Part shown: one piece after another, positions 61,578 to 64,000 of the stretch | Position numbering within the stretch: the stretch's first letter is position 1 | How the letters are laid out: every line of letters begins with the position of its first letter | Notes under the pieces: model-generated | Told to the model about the DNA's origin: nothing | What the model saw: the letters and a program-made list of their open reading frames with translations, nothing else | Databases searched by the model: none | Program-made: the position numbers and the translations under genes | Assembly (NCBI RefSeq): GCF_000685015.1 | Contig: NZ_BAYA01000010.1 | Span: 268,511 to 332,510 of the forward strand | Origin: Paraburkholderia bannensis NBRC 103871 | Lineage (GTDB): Bacteria > Pseudomonadota > Gammaproteobacteria > Burkholderiales > Burkholderiaceae | Length of the DNA: 64,000 bases | Direction: 5' to 3'

Positions 61578-64000
61578 CTATGCGAAGCGTTGCGCCAACG
61601 CTTTCTGCAACGATGGATGGTGGACGATGCCCGCGTGCGTCGCGTCGATCGCATAGTCGTGCACCCCGGCAAGGGTGTGACGCGCCCAGTCCATGCGACG
61701 CAGCGGATCGGCGTCGTTACGTGTGGCGCGCCAGACGTGCAGCGGCGTCTCCAGCAGCGGTAGCGCGTGCCGCGCCATCCAGTCCGTGTGCAGCGCGTCG
61801 GCGCGCAGCGCGGCGCGAATCAGCGTGGCGCGTGCGGAGTCGGCGCGCCAGGCGTCAAACGACAGATCGGGCGCATCTTGCGCGAGGTCGGCCGCGCCCC
61901 GCTTGAGGGTGGCGCTTTCGTCGGTAAGCCAGTGCGTGGCCGTATCGACGATGCCGATGAAGTCGCAACACTCGCCCGCCTGCGCGAGCCGGTGCGCCAC
62001 CGCCACCGCAACCCGTCCGCCGAACGACCAGCCGAGCAGCGCATACGGGCCGTGCGGCTGGATCGATTGAATGCAGCGCGCATAATCCAGCGCCAGCGAT
62101 TCGATCGAATCGCCTTGCCAGCCCGCGCTCCGAAGGAATGGCGACTGAATGGCGATCAGCGATGCCACGCCATTGAGCGATTTCGCAAGCGTGCGGTAGT
62201 CGCCGATCATGCCGTGGCCCGGATGGAAGCAGAACACGGTGCGCGGTGCGCCCAGCGCATTGAGCGGCAACGCCGCGAAACGCATGTCGGCGGCTTCTGA
62301 AGTTTCGCCGGCGTGCTCAGCGGCAGGCAGCCGCGCCGCCGAGGCAATCGTCAGTTCGAGTGCCGCGCGTTCGAGCCACGTACCGGCGACGCCATCGTGC
62401 TGCGTCACAGCGTGTGCGGCTTCACGCGCTTCGTCGCCCGCTGTCGTAGCGTTGTTCTCAGCGGCCTCGCGCGGCGCGTCGCGCAGATGGTCGATCAACG
62501 CGCCCAGGGTGCGATCGAACGCCTCGACGATCTGGCTCGCGAGCGCGGAGTCGAGCAGCCGCTCGCTCCAGCTCCAGGTGAGCGTGAGCGTGTCGCCCGC
62601 GATCAGGCCGTTGATGTCGAGGAGACGATCCGGATCGTCGTCGCGAGCGCGTGTCGAGCGTCCCGCCGACTCCTGCGCGAAGCCAAAACGGCTGTGCGCG
62701 CCGAAGGTCTGATCGAAACGGCCCAGGTAGTTGAAGCTGATCTCGGGCTGGGGCAACGCGGCGAGCGCGGCGCGGCTTGCCGCATCGGCGTTGCGCGACA
62801 GCAGGCCGAAGTGCAGCCCCCGGGCCGGCACCGCGCGCAGGCGCTCGCGCACGGCCCGCAACGCCGCGCCTGCGTCGTCGAGCACCGGCAGCACGACCGG
62901 ATACTGCGTCGTGAACCAGCCAAGCGTCGCGCTCAGATCGACGGCGTCGATCACGTCCTCGCGGCCATGGCCTTCGAGTTCGACCAGCACGTTGCGCGCC
63001 TGCGTGACGCTACCGATCGCCGCCGACAGCGCGCCGAGCAACACCTCGTCGATACGCATGCGGTAAGCGCGCGGCGCGTGTTCGAGCAGTGCGGCGGTGC
63101 GCGCGGCGTCCAGCTTCCAGACCTGTTTGCCGCGCTGCATGCCCGCGCCTGGCGAGCCGGGCTTGCGCAGCGTCGCCAGGTCGCTCACGTCGAGCGCGGT
63201 CTGCCACCACGAGAGTTCGGCCAGCCGCTCGGGTTGCGCCGCGTAGTCGTCGAGCTTGTGCGTCCACACGCTCCAAGGCGTCGAGCGCGCTGCCAGCGCG
63301 GGCGTCTCGCCGCGTTCGGCCTGCTCGTAGGCAAGCTGCAGGTCGGCCAGCAGCACGCGCCACGACACGCCGTCGACCGCGAGATGGTGAATCGCGATCA
63401 GTATGCGCGTTGCTCTGCCAGCCTTGCCCGCTTCGCCAATTTCCATCGCGCCGACGCGCCAGAGCGGCCCCGCCTCCAGATCGAGACTGGCCTGCAGCGC
63501 GTCGCAGGCCGCTTCCATGTCGTCGAGCGACGCCACCGGCACGCGCTGCAGCACCGCCTCGCCAGCGGCTTCGTCGAGCGTCGCCACCTGCTGCGTCCAG
63601 CCTTGCGCCGAGCGCGTGAAGCGCAGGCGCAGCGCATCGTGACGCGCCGACAGCGCCGCCACCGCGTGTTCGAGCGCGACCACATCGAGCGCGCCCTCCA
63701 CCGTCAGCAGCACCGACTGGTTCCAGTGCGATTCGCCGTGCGGATAGCGCTCGAAGAACCAGTGCTGGATCGGCGTGAGCGGCAGCAGGCCGCTGCGCTC
63801 GCCTGCCGCGGCGTCGGTGTGTGCGGTCGTTGCACAGGCCGCGAGGCGCGCCACCGTGGGGTGCTCAAACACCTGACGCGGCGTGAGCACCAGACCGGCC
63901 TCGCGGGCGCGCGCAATGATCTGCAGGCTCTGGATCGAGTCGCCGCCCACTTCGAAGAAGTTCTCCGTCACGCCGATATCGTCGCGCCCCAGTACCGCTT
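61578..64000 (-). CDS. NRPS, C-terminal T-E-TE part (5' end beyond window)
   Basis: Partial: the reading frame is open to the right edge. The thiolation domain has GGDSIQSLQI (the GGDS form that precedes epimerisation domains). The E domain follows, with HHLAVDGVSWR and the EGHGRE, DLSATLGWFTTQYPV and ISFNYLGRF motifs. The last ~240 residues are a type I thioesterase (FCFHPGHGMIG, LLGWSFGGRVA, Ser nucleophile; VHDYAI near the His). The final residue should thus be epimerised before release. Adjacent to a receptor and uptake operon, it most likely finishes a peptide siderophore. No MbtH-like or A domain is in view. Confidence 0.9.
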   Translation of the reverse strand, partial: AVLGRDDIGVTENFFEVGGDSIQSLQIIARAREAGLVLTPRQVFEHPTVARLAACATTAHTDAAAGERSGLLPLTPIQHWFFERYPHGESHWNQSVLLTVEGALDVVALEHAVAALSARHDALRLRFTRSAQGWTQQVATLDEAAGEAVLQRVPVASLDDMEAACDALQASLDLEAGPLWRVGAMEIGEAGKAGRATRILIAIHHLAVDGVSWRVLLADLQLAYEQAERGETPALAARSTPWSVWTHKLDDYAAQPERLAELSWWQTALDVSDLATLRKPGSPGAGMQRGKQVWKLDAARTAALLEHAPRAYRMRIDEVLLGALSAAIGSVTQARNVLVELEGHGREDVIDAVDLSATLGWFTTQYPVVLPVLDDAGAALRAVRERLRAVPARGLHFGLLSRNADAASRAALAALPQPEISFNYLGRFDQTFGAHSRFGFAQESAGRSTRARDDDPDRLLDINGLIAGDTLTLTWSWSERLLDSALASQIVEAFDRTLGALIDHLRDAPREAAENNATTAGDEAREAAHAVTQHDGVAGTWLERAALELTIASAARLPAAEHAGETSEAADMRFAALPLNALGAPRTVFCFHPGHGMIGDYRTLAKSLNGVASLIAIQSPFLRSAGWQGDSIESLALDYARCIQSIQPHGPYALLGWSFGGRVAVAVAHRLAQAGECCDFIGIVDTATHWLTDESATLKRGAADLAQDAPDLSFDAWRADSARATLIRAALRADALHTDWMARHALPLLETPLHVWRATRNDADPLRRMDWARHTLAGVHDYAIDATHAGIVHHPSLQKALAQRFA

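Noticed and set aside
1..64000. CRISPR arrays, insertion sequences, phage genes
   Set aside because: No direct-repeat/spacer series, transposase, integrase or structural phage proteins were seen in either strand.

Overview
The window is high-GC, densely coded DNA from a Gram-negative betaproteobacterium. Gene content points to Burkholderiaceae, most likely Paraburkholderia, Caballeronia, Trinickia or a relative. Pointers are the 16-strand-type porin, the fused LplT/PlsC protein, the COG4705 membrane protein and an NRPS siderophore locus. This is inference from protein families; no database search was run.

Region 1 (1-9,100): a fused lysophospholipid flippase/acyltransferase divergent from an XRE regulator; a cupin-type XRE regulator coupled to a GNAT acetyltransferase; and an apparent operon of two coupled DUF1254/DUF1214 proteins and a HAD-type lipoprotein. 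A gene-poor stretch with a small membrane ORF and a MerR-like remnant follows. Region 2 (9,100-11,800): a lower-GC patch with a LysE exporter, a HEPN-domain protein, a VOC protein and a nucleotidyltransferase. Region 3 (11,800-19,900): two LysR regulators flank a detoxification-type operon (SDR, AhpD-like, alpha/beta hydrolase, a second SDR lacking the usual Tyr, MFS exporter), with an aldehyde dehydrogenase beyond.

Region 4 (20,000-30,200): mostly housekeeping or conserved unknowns. It holds a small S/T/Q-rich protein, a COG4705 protein, an RHH protein, tRNA-Leu(GAG), a hydrolase, azlCD with a divergent Lrp regulator, a GGDEF protein, a stand-alone LigD polymerase domain, and a coupled pair of exported proteins (large TPR-like plus DUF3142). 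Region 5 (30,400-34,900): a chemoreceptor and an NfeD protease/slipin pair. Region 6 (35,100-43,500): a catabolic locus with acnA, a GntR regulator and a leaderless SBP-like protein on one strand, and a Tat lactonase, an ACS-family MFS transporter and a porin on the other, around a shared dyad-bearing promoter. Region 7 (43,900-47,150): small unknowns, a two-gene membrane module, and a Tat phosphoesterase with a cupredoxin. Region 8 (47,390-52,240): a ribose-type ABC sugar transporter followed by a decayed SDR remnant.

Region 9 (52,690-64,000): part of an iron-siderophore locus. It holds the last module (T-E-TE) of an NRPS, a TonB-dependent receptor, a Tat FhuD-like binding protein, a fused FhuB-like permease and a PvdQ-like acylase lipoprotein. 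A nitroreductase lies on the facing strand. Two Fur-box-like sites sit upstream of the receptor and the nitroreductase. An acylase in the uptake operon suggests the siderophore is made as an acylated precursor and deacylated in the periplasm. The NRPS continues past the right edge.
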